Assembly (NCBI GenBank): GCA_913051705.1 | Contig: CAJXCW010000006.1 | Coordinates: 1 to 46,231 of the forward strand | Source of the DNA: an uncultured bacterium | Lineage (GTDB): Bacteria > JAAXHH01 | Reading direction: 5' to 3' | Length of the DNA: 46,231 nt | Shown: positions 8,007 to 17,290 of the stretch, one piece after another | How the letters are laid out: every line of letters begins with the position of its first letter | Position numbering within the stretch: the first letter of the stretch is position 1 | Position numbers and translations under genes: made by a program | The notes under the pieces: generated by a model | Database searches by the model: none | Seen by the model: the letters and a program-made list of their open reading frames with translations, nothing else | Told to the model about the DNA's origin: nothing

Positions 8007-8772
8007 CAAACATCACCCTGTTTTGATATTCTATCGCTTCATTACATCGGCATTCCAACGAATGCCGTTTGTTTTTATACTCAGTATCGGGGCTGTTCCG
8101 ATCATGGCTCAGGAAGCCTCTATAGATCAGGCCGTCTCCTGGTACCAGGCAGGTGAATGCAGCCGGGCTCGAGAAATCTTCCTGCAGATCATTAAAGACC
8201 AGCCCGAACATCCGGTTGCGCTTTATCATCTCGGTCGTATTGAGACAGCTCACCTGGCGGCAGAGCAATACTATCTTCAGGTTCTGTTGCATGCGCCGCA
8301 ACACCCCTATGCCGATGATGCGCTGCTGGCTGTCACGCGTCTTCAATATCAGCAAGGACGTTATCAGGACGCTGTAAAAGCCTGCAGTCGTCTGCTGGCT
8401 TCCTATCCGAATACCGACCTCAAAAATGAAGTCCGCTACTGGCAGGGTAGGGCATTGCTGGCTAACAAGCAGCCCGCCCTGGCCCGATTGACTTTCCTTC
8501 AACTCCTCACCGTTGCGCCTGAATCCACCTTCATGATGCCGACCCGTCTTGGCATCGCAGATACCTATCGGGCAGAAAATGATTTCATCGAAGCCGCCAG
8601 GTTGTATCTGAAATTCGAAACCGATTTCCCGGATAGCGATAGTCTGCGTATTGCCTTGTTACGAGCGGGTGAAAGTCTTGAAGCCTCCAGTCGAACCAAA
8701 GAAGCCGGCCATGTCTATCAACGATTGATCAATCGGTTCCCGGATAGCCCGGAAGCAGGCAGGGTAAGGTAG
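7999..8772 (+). CDS. Exported tetratricopeptide-repeat protein
   Basis: This 257-residue protein starts at an ATG overlapping the last codons of the IHF/HU gene. A hydrophobic segment (MPFVFILSIGAVPIMA) ends in a signal peptidase-like site IMA|QEASID, leaving an N-terminal glutamine. The mature part is built of TPR-like helical pairs: AVSWYQAGECSRAREIFLQI, PVALYHLGRIE, LQYQQGRYQDAVKACSRLL, YWQGRALLANKQPALARLTF, IADTYRAENDFIEAARLYL, and SRTKEAGHVYQRLINRFPDS. This resembles YbgF/BamD-type periplasmic scaffolds. The partner is unknown. The TAG stop is directly followed by a short GGATGGAAGGATAAA word array. Confidence 0.8.
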   Translation: MTNKHHPVLIFYRFITSAFQRMPFVFILSIGAVPIMAQEASIDQAVSWYQAGECSRAREIFLQIIKDQPEHPVALYHLGRIETAHLAAEQYYLQVLLHAPQHPYADDALLAVTRLQYQQGRYQDAVKACSRLLASYPNTDLKNEVRYWQGRALLANKQPALARLTFLQLLTVAPESTFMMPTRLGIADTYRAENDFIEAARLYLKFETDFPDSDSLRIALLRAGESLEASSRTKEAGHVYQRLINRFPDSPEAGRVR

Positions 8773-8817
8773 GATGGAAGGATAAATACACCGATTGCGT
8801 AACATCAGCTCGTTAAT

Positions 8818-11388
8818 TTACGAGATTATTTCGCAATACACGGAAAAGCCCGGCGCAACAACAATCTGTTTCACCTCGGCCGGCACGATGACCTTGAACG
8901 TATGATATCTGGTCGTATTCCAGATGACCTTCTCGATGGTTGTGCCGTCTTTCAGCTCAAAGTGTATCGGTACCATCGCCTTGAAAATCCGGCCGTCCTG
9001 CTCTTGCGTAATCGTACATTGAATGCTGAACTGGTTGTCCGGCTGTTTCAGACTGGTATAACTCGACCGGTACACCGGATAACCGGTTCCTCTGAGCCAC
9101 TGATCGAAAAACCAGTCCATATCCTGTTTCATCACATCTTCAGCCACCCGTTTGAAGTCGGCGGTAGTCACCAACTGTTGGCGTGAATCCCGGTAGAAAT
9201 CAGACAGGATTTTGTAGAATTTTTCATCCCCGGTGACCTGGCGTAACATGTGCAGGACCATAGCCCCCTTGTCATACACCACCGGTTGAAAAAATTCCTG
9301 TAACCTCCGACCTAAAATGATGGCGCCCTCTTTATCTGCCTGCTTTGCCGCATGAGTATGGGATTTCAACATCTCATGAAATTGATCCTGGCCGATCATA
9401 TTTTCGATAAACAGGTCGGCGGCATACGTCGCCATGCCTTCCGACAGCCAGGCATCCCTATAGGTCCTGGGTATCACGACATTGCCCCACCACTGATGGG
9501 CCAGCTCATGGGCTAAAAACCCTTTGAAAAACTGCTGCACATTGAAGTATTTATTGACGGACAGATCCCGACCCAGCAGATAATCACTCCGAAAATAGAG
9601 TCCCCACAACATCAACATCGTCGGCAACCCCTGCCCGAATTGATAATCATCCGGCATCTGGACGATATCCAGCTTCTTGTACGGATAGTCGCCGAAGGAT
9701 TTGCTGTAAAACGGCAGGGTCTCGTCTATTAATTGGAGGATCTCCTCTTCCCGTGATGCGGACTTCGACAGGTCCTTATCCATGTACACTGTTACATCAA
9801 CATCGCCGGTCCGGGAAGTTAAGGTCCGGTGCTCGGAGAACGTCAGCCCGAGCAGGGTTGTCGGCCGAGGCGCGTGCCAGCGGGAGACCCTTGTGTCGCC
9901 CTCCTCGTATTCCAGTGTTTTTACGCCGGTCGTGATGGACGTCATCGATTTCGGCACCCGCATTTCCATGTCGAACATAAACGCGTCCCGATTGGAATGT
10001 TGAGGCAACCATTGTTCGTTGCGTAATGGCGTGAAGAAGGAATTGTTTACCTTACGAACCATATCTCCTTCATACCAGAACGTCAGCCTGGTACTCTGAT
10101 CCTTGCGGAGCGGTTCAAGCAGCGGAACGGATATGAACGAGCCCTGTTTTATAAGCAAAGCGCCTTCCCCATCGGCATAGGTGACACGCCGGATATCGAA
10201 ATCGGGATTAAGCATAAAGGTCAGCGTCCAGACGGAATCTTCCCTGGCCGTAACGTTGATGACCGTTTTCAGCTTAAGATGTTTCTTGTTATCTGCCAGG
10301 ACCCCCTGGATAAGATAGCTATGTATATTCAATAAAGCCGTACTTGACGGCGCTTTCGCCGCCACGCTATCCGCCTGTTGTTTTTGCGTACCGGGGAAAT
10401 GGCACCAGAGGATCGGCGCTTTCAGGTTGAAGTTACGCGGAAAGCCACTCTTCTGGGTCAGGCTTACCTCCTCCAACTCGAATGGATTATACGCGTAAAC
10501 CAACCACTGGGTGGTGCCGGCCCTGTCGAATTCAGCCCGGAGATAGTCCGGATGCGAAGGCGCGAACGACCATGCTTTCTTACTGGGCTGGATTTTCATC
10601 ATATAGTCTTTATCAACCCGTTTCAAAAGCACTTCGGCGCGTTTGAACACACGGCCTTTTTTTACCGGCTCAAGATCAACCCCATCGATCAGATCGGCAT
10701 AGCCGCCCGGTGAGACAAGCAGAACCATCTGCGTAAATTCCGTCGTATATTGCGCCCCTTTATTCCCGGCGTATTTATTTAACTGCTGGCGTTCTACACT
10801 GTTGGCCGGTGTAAAGGAGAACCGCCCTTGACCGAACAGAACAACGCGGCCGATCTGTCCAGCGGCATAGGCCGGCATCAAAACGCCGTCCGTGATATGA
10901 AATTCGGCGGAATCGCGACGGATAGTCAGGGTGTCAAACGCAAAGATTTCGTCTTTTCGCGGTCGAAATCGGTCGCCTACATGCGTCTTAATCAATGTTT
11001 TATACCGCTTTGGTGTCCATCGTTCTTCTTCCTGCTCAAAGTAAATCTTCCAGAGCTCGGCGGAGAGATGATCTTCTTCCTCTATAAACACGCTCAAGTT
11101 GATCTCCGGGCGGGTCAGCACGCTGTCCACCATCAGATTCGTGTGCAGTCTGATCTTCGCATCCGTATACCGTTCAGCCAGCGGCAGATCGCCTTCTTCC
11201 AACATCTCCTCAAGATCAACCGCATCCACGCGCTTATCTTTCAAAAGCTTATACGCCTGCTTCAAACCCCTTTCGATAGCCGTGCCGTCGATGCGCTGCG
11301 CCTGGTCTGCGGTCGCAACAGGCGAAGAGAAAAGAGAGAGTGCCAGGCAAACGGCGGGAATTAAAAACCACCGACGGGAATCTATCAT
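8818..11388 (-). CDS. Exported M1-family (gluzincin) metallopeptidase
   Basis: This 856-residue protein has a signal peptide (RRWFLIPAVCLALSLFSS, then PVATADQA|QRID). The zinc site is HELAHQWW (His627, Glu628, His631) with the third ligand in WLSEGMATY (Glu650), the HEXXH-X18-E pattern of M1 peptidases. The exopeptidase GxMEN motif expected about 30-40 residues upstream is not seen; that position reads FGQGLPTMLML. It may therefore differ from true aminopeptidases. About 380 N-terminal residues precede the M1 beta domain and are unassigned. AGAGGA precedes the ATG. It is convergent with the TPR gene, 45 bases apart. Confidence 0.88.
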   Translation of the reverse strand: MIDSRRWFLIPAVCLALSLFSSPVATADQAQRIDGTAIERGLKQAYKLLKDKRVDAVDLEEMLEEGDLPLAERYTDAKIRLHTNLMVDSVLTRPEINLSVFIEEEDHLSAELWKIYFEQEEERWTPKRYKTLIKTHVGDRFRPRKDEIFAFDTLTIRRDSAEFHITDGVLMPAYAAGQIGRVVLFGQGRFSFTPANSVERQQLNKYAGNKGAQYTTEFTQMVLLVSPGGYADLIDGVDLEPVKKGRVFKRAEVLLKRVDKDYMMKIQPSKKAWSFAPSHPDYLRAEFDRAGTTQWLVYAYNPFELEEVSLTQKSGFPRNFNLKAPILWCHFPGTQKQQADSVAAKAPSSTALLNIHSYLIQGVLADNKKHLKLKTVINVTAREDSVWTLTFMLNPDFDIRRVTYADGEGALLIKQGSFISVPLLEPLRKDQSTRLTFWYEGDMVRKVNNSFFTPLRNEQWLPQHSNRDAFMFDMEMRVPKSMTSITTGVKTLEYEEGDTRVSRWHAPRPTTLLGLTFSEHRTLTSRTGDVDVTVYMDKDLSKSASREEEILQLIDETLPFYSKSFGDYPYKKLDIVQMPDDYQFGQGLPTMLMLWGLYFRSDYLLGRDLSVNKYFNVQQFFKGFLAHELAHQWWGNVVIPRTYRDAWLSEGMATYAADLFIENMIGQDQFHEMLKSHTHAAKQADKEGAIILGRRLQEFFQPVVYDKGAMVLHMLRQVTGDEKFYKILSDFYRDSRQQLVTTADFKRVAEDVMKQDMDWFFDQWLRGTGYPVYRSSYTSLKQPDNQFSIQCTITQEQDGRIFKAMVPIHFELKDGTTIEKVIWNTTRYHTFKVIVPAEVKQIVVAPGFSVYCEIIS

Positions 11389-11428
11389 AATTATCCTCTA
11401 CAGAGTTGACGGACGATCTTGTAATGCC

Positions 11429-12297
11429 CTATGGTCGAATGTCTCCAGGCACAAACGATGTCTTACCATCTACCGGTACCTCCACCGGAACGACCATCAA
11501 GGTATTCGTTTCGGAATCGACGAAGAACAGCTCATCATTTCGGCTACTCCATTGGGGATATATACCGCCATTTACCGAAACCTGAATAGTCCCTTTACCT
11601 GAGGGAAACTGGACTACAGAAACGTCAAAACGACCAGACGACCAGACGCGTTCGAAGAATATGCCACGTAATCCCCGTCTGGTGAGAGCCTGGCCGAATT
11701 GATACTGTATCGTTCACGAAGAAAACTTACTTGTCGGTCAGGGGCGGAAAGCTCAATATACGAGATGTCGTAATAGCCGGTCGTATCCGTTGTTCTAAAT
11801 ATAATATATTTGCCGTCCGTTGACCAATGTAGCAGTGATACAGTTGCAGAGGTAGTTACTATCAAGGGTTCAGGCGGCGACCTACCGTCAACGGATCGTT
11901 TATACAGGTCTCCTCCCAACAGGCTCTCTGAAGCGGTCTGGAAAATGATCTCCTCGCCTGAGGGTGACCAGGATGGAGACCAGTCTTTAAATTGATCATC
12001 AGGGAGCCTGGTTTTTGTGCCCCGGTTAACATCGTGGATCTAGATATCGACATCTTCTTCCTTGCCCTCTATCTGCTCGGGAGACATGTACGACGGCGTA
12101 CCCATGAAATTCTTACCCTGCGTCAGACTCGGTAGGCCGTCCTCTTCCACCATCGTCACCGTGGGTGCTTCACTGTCCACTGGTTCCGTTTCCTCACGTT
12201 CGATACGGGCAAGACCAAAGTCCAGTATCTTGGGGACACATTCTTCTGTAATCATGATATTTGCGGGCTTTAAGTCCCTGTGTACGCGACCATTTTC
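11429..12297 (-). pseudogene. Ser/Thr kinase with C-terminal beta-propeller, multiply broken
   Basis: From right to left: the kinase catalytic loop [19 protein letters not shown] and [14 protein letters not shown] (12250-12060), then an abrupt step to WD40/TolB-like propeller blades (IHDVNRGTKTRLPDD, WSPSGEEIIF, HWSTDGKYIIF, LSPDGDYVAYSSN, FPSGKGTIQVSVNGG) ending at a TAG at 11429. Lesions: the N-lobe and 5' end are absent; the kinase C-lobe and linker are deleted; a TAG replaces the tryptophan codon of the DIWIHDV-like segment; and an eight-base tandem duplication near 11636-11651 shifts the frame after SSNASGR. The 5' edge abuts an ABC-F remnant on the opposite strand. Confidence 0.85.
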
Positions 12298-13028
12298 TGG
12301 ATCGGACCGTGGCACGGATTCTTGAGCTCCGGCGCGGTCAACTGCGGCTATATACTGGTAATTATACCAATTATGCAGCAGCGAGAAAGCAGGAGGAAGA
12401 GAGCGCCTGGGCGCAATACGGACGGGCTGGTAAAGAGGTACACATGTTACGGGGCGCCGTGGGCGAACGTAAGCGGATGGCACGAAAGGTGCACGGTAAC
12501 AAGGCCACTGCAGGCGCCAGTGCAGATTTTTATGCACGAAAAGCATCAAAGGAAATGAAACGGGCCAAAGCCATAGGAAGAAAAGTAGAACAGCAGCTCG
12601 AACAACAGAAAACAGCTAAACCCTTTGTGGAAAAACAGACCATTCTGGATGAAGCGATGTTCGTCGGTCCGGTAGACGAAACCTGGGCACGTATGGTTCT
12701 CGGCACCTTGCTGTTACGGAGAAATAAGGTACACGATCAGATAAACGTTTTAAGTATCGGCGAGCGGGGTAGAGTCGCCCTGGAAAAATTGTTGCTTTCC
12801 GGGGTCAATATACTGGTACTGGATGAACCGACCAACCATCTGGACATAGATGCCAGAGTCGCCTTGGAACAAGCGCTGGAAAATTATCCCGGCACCATTA
12901 TTTTCATCTCCCATGATCGCCGGCTGATCGAATATCTGGCCGATACGATCCTGATGATAAAAGAAGGTCAGATTCGGTATTATACAGGTAAATATATGGA
13001 GGAAATGTGGAGCAGGTATGATGCGTAA
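12291..13028 (+). pseudogene. ABC-F ATPase remnant lacking both Walker A motifs
   Basis: The frame enters mid-domain at [20 protein letters not shown], the end of the first nucleotide-binding domain, continues through the charged ABC-F linker ([14 protein letters not shown] and on) and then jumps to the second domain at FVGPVDETWARMVLGTLL. It keeps a signature-like LSIGERGR (consensus LSGGE) and Walker B LVLDEPTNHLD, then ends FISHDRRLIEYL. The first domain's Walker A and B and the second domain's Walker A are missing, so it cannot hydrolyse ATP normally. The frame is otherwise open, pointing to fairly recent loss or to block deletion. ABC-F proteins normally act on ribosomes. Confidence 0.85.
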
Positions 13029-13029
13029 G

Positions 13030-13056
13030 AAAATCATATAAAAATCATAATTGAAC
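13030..13056. repeat. AAATCATA word array after the ABC-F remnant
   Basis: Two variants of AAATCATA occur directly after the stop codon of the ABC-F remnant. The same word family is seen in the 13440-13526 array on the far side of the MerR gene. Confidence 0.45.
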
Positions 13057-13068
13057 AATCAACCTGGC

Positions 13069-13431
13069 TTACGAGTTCAGTGTCGCCTGAATACCAAGTA
13101 ATTCGGATCGTAGCCATGAGACAAGTTCAGATTCTGTTATGGGATCGGCGATCATCTTCTCAACCACTTCATGACCCGGCTTGTGAGATAATTCATGGAG
13201 CTTCTTCTTTGCACCGGCGATCGTATACCCCTCATCCCGCGTCAACCGTTTGATCTCCTGGATCAGCTTAATATCCTTTTCGCGATACATCCGGTTGCCC
13301 GCCCGATTTCTTTTGGGCCGTAACTGGCTGAACTCTCTTTCCCAGAACCTCAGTACAGAAGGCTCCAATTCCAGCATATCCGATACCTCACTACTGGAGT
13401 AATACAACTTTCCCGACAGTCCATTATTCAT
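13069..13431 (-). CDS. MerR-family transcriptional regulator
   Basis: This 120-residue protein has an N-terminal winged helix-turn-helix: YYSSSEVSDMLELEPSVLRF, then WEREFSQLRPKRNRAGNRMY, and a second helix REKDIKLIQEIKRLTRDEGY. The short C-terminus (IAGAKKKLHEL and on) has no metal-binding cysteines or clear ligand domain. It belongs to the small MerR-like regulators common in FCB bacteria, and the target is unknown. It lies downstream of der on the same strand, separated by an inverted AT-rich word array, so it may be transcribed separately. Confidence 0.88.
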   Translation of the reverse strand: MNNGLSGKLYYSSSEVSDMLELEPSVLRFWEREFSQLRPKRNRAGNRMYREKDIKLIQEIKRLTRDEGYTIAGAKKKLHELSHKPGHEVVEKMIADPITESELVSWLRSELLGIQATLNS

Positions 13432-13439
13432 ACCTGACC

Positions 13440-13526
13440 ATCCCTGTTAAGGTGATTGTTGAATTATAAATTATGATTGATTTTCAATCACCTAATCATA
13501 ATTCATAATTCAAGAATCATAATTCA
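13440..13526. repeat. AT-rich word array with inverted arms at the der 3' end
   Basis: Variants of ATTATGATT and ATTATAA on the left (13450-13485) are followed by the reverse-complement words (AATCATAATTCATAATTC and variants) on the right (13487-13526). The array reaches into the TGA stop codon of der (13524-13526). The transcript of der could fold these arms into a long imperfect hairpin before merR. Confidence 0.75.
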
Positions 13527-14852
13527 ATCCCTCCCATCTCTTCCTCTGATCAACACCCGGATGGGCGTACCGTCGAAATGGAAGTTTTCACGAAGCTGGT
13601 TTGACAGATACCGTTTGTATGATTCCGGAATCGCATCCGGATGGTTGACAAAAAATACGAACGTGGGCGGGGCGACTCTGACCTGTGTACAATAGAAAAC
13701 CTTTGTCAGGCGTCCTTTGGATCCGGAAGGTGGTGGATAATAGGCGGTGATGCCTTCCACCACTCGGTTCAGTTCGCCCGTAGGCACCCGCATGACGCAC
13801 ATTTTTTTAACCTGATCAACTTTATTCAGAAGCTGGGTCACGCCACGTTTGGTAAGGGCGGATAAAAACATGACCGGGGCGTAATCGACAAAACGGGCAT
13901 ACTCCCGGGCTGCGGCCAGATATTCATCCCCGGAAGCCTCGGTTGTATCAACTAAATCCCATTTATTGAAAGCCAGAATAAGACCTTTACCAGCTTCATC
14001 TACCTGGGATATGATTCGCATCTCCTGGGTGGCAATACCTTCTATGGCATCCACGAGAACCACCGCTACATCACAGCGTTCCAGACTGCGTACGGTGCGC
14101 GTAAAGCTATAGAACTCAATATCACTCGATATACGGGCACGGCGACGCAGGCCTGCCGTATCGATCAGAATATAGGGGACGCCATGCCGGATGATCTTCG
14201 TATCGATCGAGTCGCGGGTTGTGCCGGGAATATCCGAAACGATCACTGTCTCTTTGCCTATGATGGCATTCACCAGGGACGACTTACCTACATTAGGTTT
14301 GCCGATGACGGCGATTTTAATAGCATCCGGCTCCTCTTCTTCCGGCGCCGGTGGTGCAGCAGGCATCCGGTCGGCCATCATGTCGAGCAGATCCCCGGTG
14401 TTTCGTCCTTTCAAAGCGGAAATCATCACCGGTTCGCCCAGGCCGAGCGAGGCAAATTCATAGGCATGGTTTTCCTGAGCGCCGCTGTCCACTTTGTTGG
14501 CCACGATAATGACCTGCTTGGAAACCCGACGGACTACTTCAGCGGCTTTTTGATCCAGAGGCGTCACCCCTGCCCGTACATCCACCACCAGAAGGATGAT
14601 ATCGGCCTCGTTAACCGCCATTTGCGCCTGCCGCTCAATGGCAGACTCCATGGGCTCGTCCGAATCCGGTACCAGCCCGCCGGTGTCAACTATTGTGAAC
14701 TTTTTCCCGAACCAATCCGCCTCCGCATAATGGCGGTCGCGGGTAATGCCCGGCGTATCATGTACAATGGCGTCACGACGACCAAGAATCCGGTTGAACA
14801 ATACGGATTTCCCGACGTTGGGACGGCCTATGATAGCAACAATTGGTGGCAT
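13524..14852 (-). CDS. der: GTPase Der (EngA), ribosome assembly factor
   Basis: This 442-residue protein has two tandem GTPase domains and a C-terminal KH-like domain, the diagnostic Der architecture. G1 motifs are GRPNVGKS (residues 8-15) and GKPNVGKSS (near 183). G3 motifs are DTGG and DTAGL, and the G4 motifs are NKVD and NKWD. It acts in late 50S subunit maturation. The start ATG at 14852 has no good ribosome site. It follows the DUF512 gene on the same strand with 62 bases between, and the last codon and stop run into an inverted word array. Confidence 0.97.
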   Translation of the reverse strand: MPPIVAIIGRPNVGKSVLFNRILGRRDAIVHDTPGITRDRHYAEADWFGKKFTIVDTGGLVPDSDEPMESAIERQAQMAVNEADIILLVVDVRAGVTPLDQKAAEVVRRVSKQVIIVANKVDSGAQENHAYEFASLGLGEPVMISALKGRNTGDLLDMMADRMPAAPPAPEEEEPDAIKIAVIGKPNVGKSSLVNAIIGKETVIVSDIPGTTRDSIDTKIIRHGVPYILIDTAGLRRRARISSDIEFYSFTRTVRSLERCDVAVVLVDAIEGIATQEMRIISQVDEAGKGLILAFNKWDLVDTTEASGDEYLAAAREYARFVDYAPVMFLSALTKRGVTQLLNKVDQVKKMCVMRVPTGELNRVVEGITAYYPPPSGSKGRLTKVFYCTQVRVAPPTFVFFVNHPDAIPESYKRYLSNQLRENFHFDGTPIRVLIRGRDGRD

Positions 14853-14914
14853 GGTATTTTTTTGATGTTTACGTTAAAAATGCACCTACATATAATTGAT
14901 CCCGTACCGATAGA

Positions 14915-16192
14915 TTACAACCCCAACACATCCCGCACGCTATCCGGAAAAATACGTACCGGAACGCCGACCTGATCGCTCAATGTGTGCAGGGTCATAT
15001 CATCGAGAAACAGATCGTCATCGTTAAGAACGTTTTGCGGCAGGTAAACCACATCGCCGTCGACATGCCCCTTTAACGCCTGGGCGATGTCCTGCCCGGT
15101 CAGTAGTCCCGAAACCGTGATACCGTGCCCGAAAAATTGGTTGACCGCCACCACCAGATCCGCGTCCATCCCCTTGATTTGATTAAGCGGGTTGACAAGC
15201 GCCTCTCTAACCACGTCTTGAGCGAGGACGGCCGTTATCAGCGTGATCTTCCGCGGTAGGTCCAATGCTTTCGGCAAACGCCGGATCTGCGTGGCCATAT
15301 TCTCTTTGAACTGTGAAACCATACCCACGCCGTTTTCAATAACAGGGCATCCTTCATATACTTCAGGCGGCGGAAGCGGGGTATCCGACATCAAATACCA
15401 CTCATCTGAAAGATACACCAGAGGATGACCGAATCGTTGACGCATCCCCTCCTGCCAGATCCTGACGGTATCAATCATCCGACGGGCATAGTCGGTGGTC
15501 ACCGCCTCCAGTTTATACAGCCCCTGCCGGTGATCGGACAGGCCCACGGGTACAATAGAGATGGACTCCACGACTGGAAAAAGCATAGCCAGATCATCCA
15601 CTGTTTTTCGTAACGCCGGACCGTCATTCAGACCGGGACACAGGACGATCTGCGTCTCTATCAGAATGCCGCCGTCCACCAGCTTATGTAAAATAGGCAT
15701 GATATCTTTGGCCTTGGGAGAACCAAGTAACATGCGACGTAACGCCGGATCAGTCGCATGTACAGATACATATATCGGACTCAGCCGCTGAACAAGAATC
15801 CGTTCCAGATAGGCATCCGATACAAAAGCCAGCGTGACGTAGTTCCCGTATAAAAACGACAGCCGGACATCTTCATCCTGGAAGTAGACGGCCTTACGCA
15901 TACCCTGCGGATTCTGATGAATAAAACAGAATACGCATTTGTTTGCACAGGCCTGATACGGCGGTTCATGTAACGCCATACCGAGGTCATCCGCCGGATC
16001 TTTTTCGATGTCGATAAGGATACGACTGCCGTCTTTCTGGAGTATATCCAGTTCCAGCATCTCCTCTGACGACCAGAAACGGTAGTCCAGCGCATCTCTG
16101 ACCCTGGCACCATTGATCTTGATCAACCGGTCTCCCGGCTGCAAACCGACCTGATCAGCGATACTCTCCGGTTCTACATGATCGATACGCAT
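14915..16192 (-). CDS. DUF512 radical SAM protein with N-terminal PDZ-like domain
   Basis: From the preferred ATG at 16192 the protein has 425 residues; the frame is open to a GTG at 16267. The first 60 residues form a PDZ-like domain (HVEPESIADQVGLQPGDRLI). The radical SAM site follows: Cys82, Cys86 and Cys89 in ACANKCVFCFIHQNP, then DEDVRLSFLYGNYVTLAF and SVHATDP. The C-terminal half is the DUF512 region (PVIENGVGMVSQF, then GLLTGQDI). The biochemical role of the family is unknown. The neighbour der on the same strand is a recurrent arrangement for this family in other bacteria as far as I recall. Confidence 0.92.
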   Translation of the reverse strand: MRIDHVEPESIADQVGLQPGDRLIKINGARVRDALDYRFWSSEEMLELDILQKDGSRILIDIEKDPADDLGMALHEPPYQACANKCVFCFIHQNPQGMRKAVYFQDEDVRLSFLYGNYVTLAFVSDAYLERILVQRLSPIYVSVHATDPALRRMLLGSPKAKDIMPILHKLVDGGILIETQIVLCPGLNDGPALRKTVDDLAMLFPVVESISIVPVGLSDHRQGLYKLEAVTTDYARRMIDTVRIWQEGMRQRFGHPLVYLSDEWYLMSDTPLPPPEVYEGCPVIENGVGMVSQFKENMATQIRRLPKALDLPRKITLITAVLAQDVVREALVNPLNQIKGMDADLVVAVNQFFGHGITVSGLLTGQDIAQALKGHVDGDVVYLPQNVLNDDDLFLDDMTLHTLSDQVGVPVRIFPDSVRDVLGL

Positions 16193-16461
16193 AGGCTGCT
16201 CACAAAGCAGGCGACCTACCGGTCGCCCTGTTGCTCCAGTTAAATTTATGTCTATCCGGCATAACACATTGATCCCGTTATACCAAACCCTGTGTTACTG
16301 CAAGCAAATGTTTAGGTCATCGAAATAACAAATTGGGACCGTTGACAATATGAAGAATAGTTCGAAAAATGTCAAGGAATATGGTAAAAATAGAAAGGAC
16401 ATAAACCCTATGTTTCCCGTGTTTCCAGGCGGTTTTTTCGCTTGCATAAAACTATGATCGT

Positions 16462-16476
16462 GACGTACATTACGTC
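16462..16476. promoter_or_regulatory. Short palindrome, possible operator
   Basis: GACGTA-CAT-TACGTC is a perfect 6-bp palindrome about 70 bases upstream of the PhyH start. It could be a repressor or activator site. No matching copy was noticed elsewhere in the window. Confidence 0.3.
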
Positions 16477-16542
16477 GGTAGAAAACGATAAGACTTTAAA
16501 TCATAATTTATAATTCATATATTCAAAATTTAGACCTATTAT

Positions 16543-17262
16543 ATGACTGATTCCGATCTCTACACCTTCGATACAAATGGATTTCTTGTCGTTGAAGATG
16601 CACTCAATTCGGCCGAAATAACGGCCATAAATGAAGCGCTCGATAGGGAATGGACCACACGGCGTGATACGTTTTACACGCGTTCGGATAATACCTGGCA
16701 AAGTGTCCGCGCGATGGAGGTGGAAACAGCCTTTGACGACCTGGTTATCCATCCATCTGTCTTCGAGTTACTCAAAGGCATCATGTCGGATGATATCGCC
16801 TTCTCCGAACTATCGGTTATTCTGAAAGCGCCCGGAGCCGATTCGCACGCGCGGTGGCATAAGGATGTCGACTATCAGGGCGCACCGATGTCACAATCAT
16901 TACTACTTATTTCGTGTATCTATTACTTGTCAGATGTAATGGCGGACAGTGCCTGTTTTGCTGTGGTGCCCGGCAGCCACCGCTTTAATCGATCTTTGCC
17001 GGCCGTCGATCACGTTAATGATATGCCTGCTCATATACCGCTGACCGGCAAAGCTGGCACAGCGATTCTCTTCCACGGCAATCTGTGGCATGCAGCCTAT
17101 CCCAGTCGTTCCGATCAGGCGCGACGAACCGTGCATATATACTATTGTCGCCCCTGGATGAAACCATCAGGCCATACGAAAATTCCACCACGCCTGATCG
17201 ATTCAGCCGAAACCGATTTCATGAAAACATTTTATCACACAAATTGGGGCGCAGTAAAATAA
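16543..17262 (+). CDS. Phytanoyl-CoA dioxygenase (PhyH) family oxygenase
   Basis: This 239-residue Fe(II)/2-oxoglutarate oxygenase has the facial triad His106 and Asp108 (RWHKDVD) with the distal His183 (GNLWHAAYP), and the 2-oxoglutarate-binding Arg194/195 (ARRTVHIYY). PGSH near 143 is the usual turn. It starts [13 protein letters not shown], typical of the family. The substrate is unknown. It ends 28 bases before leuC, so it may share a transcript with leuCD; a functional link is not obvious. AT-rich word repeats and a palindrome precede it, with no clear ribosome site. Confidence 0.9.
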   Translation: MTDSDLYTFDTNGFLVVEDALNSAEITAINEALDREWTTRRDTFYTRSDNTWQSVRAMEVETAFDDLVIHPSVFELLKGIMSDDIAFSELSVILKAPGADSHARWHKDVDYQGAPMSQSLLLISCIYYLSDVMADSACFAVVPGSHRFNRSLPAVDHVNDMPAHIPLTGKAGTAILFHGNLWHAAYPSRSDQARRTVHIYYCRPWMKPSGHTKIPPRLIDSAETDFMKTFYHTNWGAVK

Positions 17263-17290
17263 CTCATACCCACTCAACAAAGGAACGATT

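Noticed and set aside
14184-14975. 263-residue plus-strand frame opposite der
   Set aside because: der is unambiguous on the minus strand, and this frame has no features of its own.
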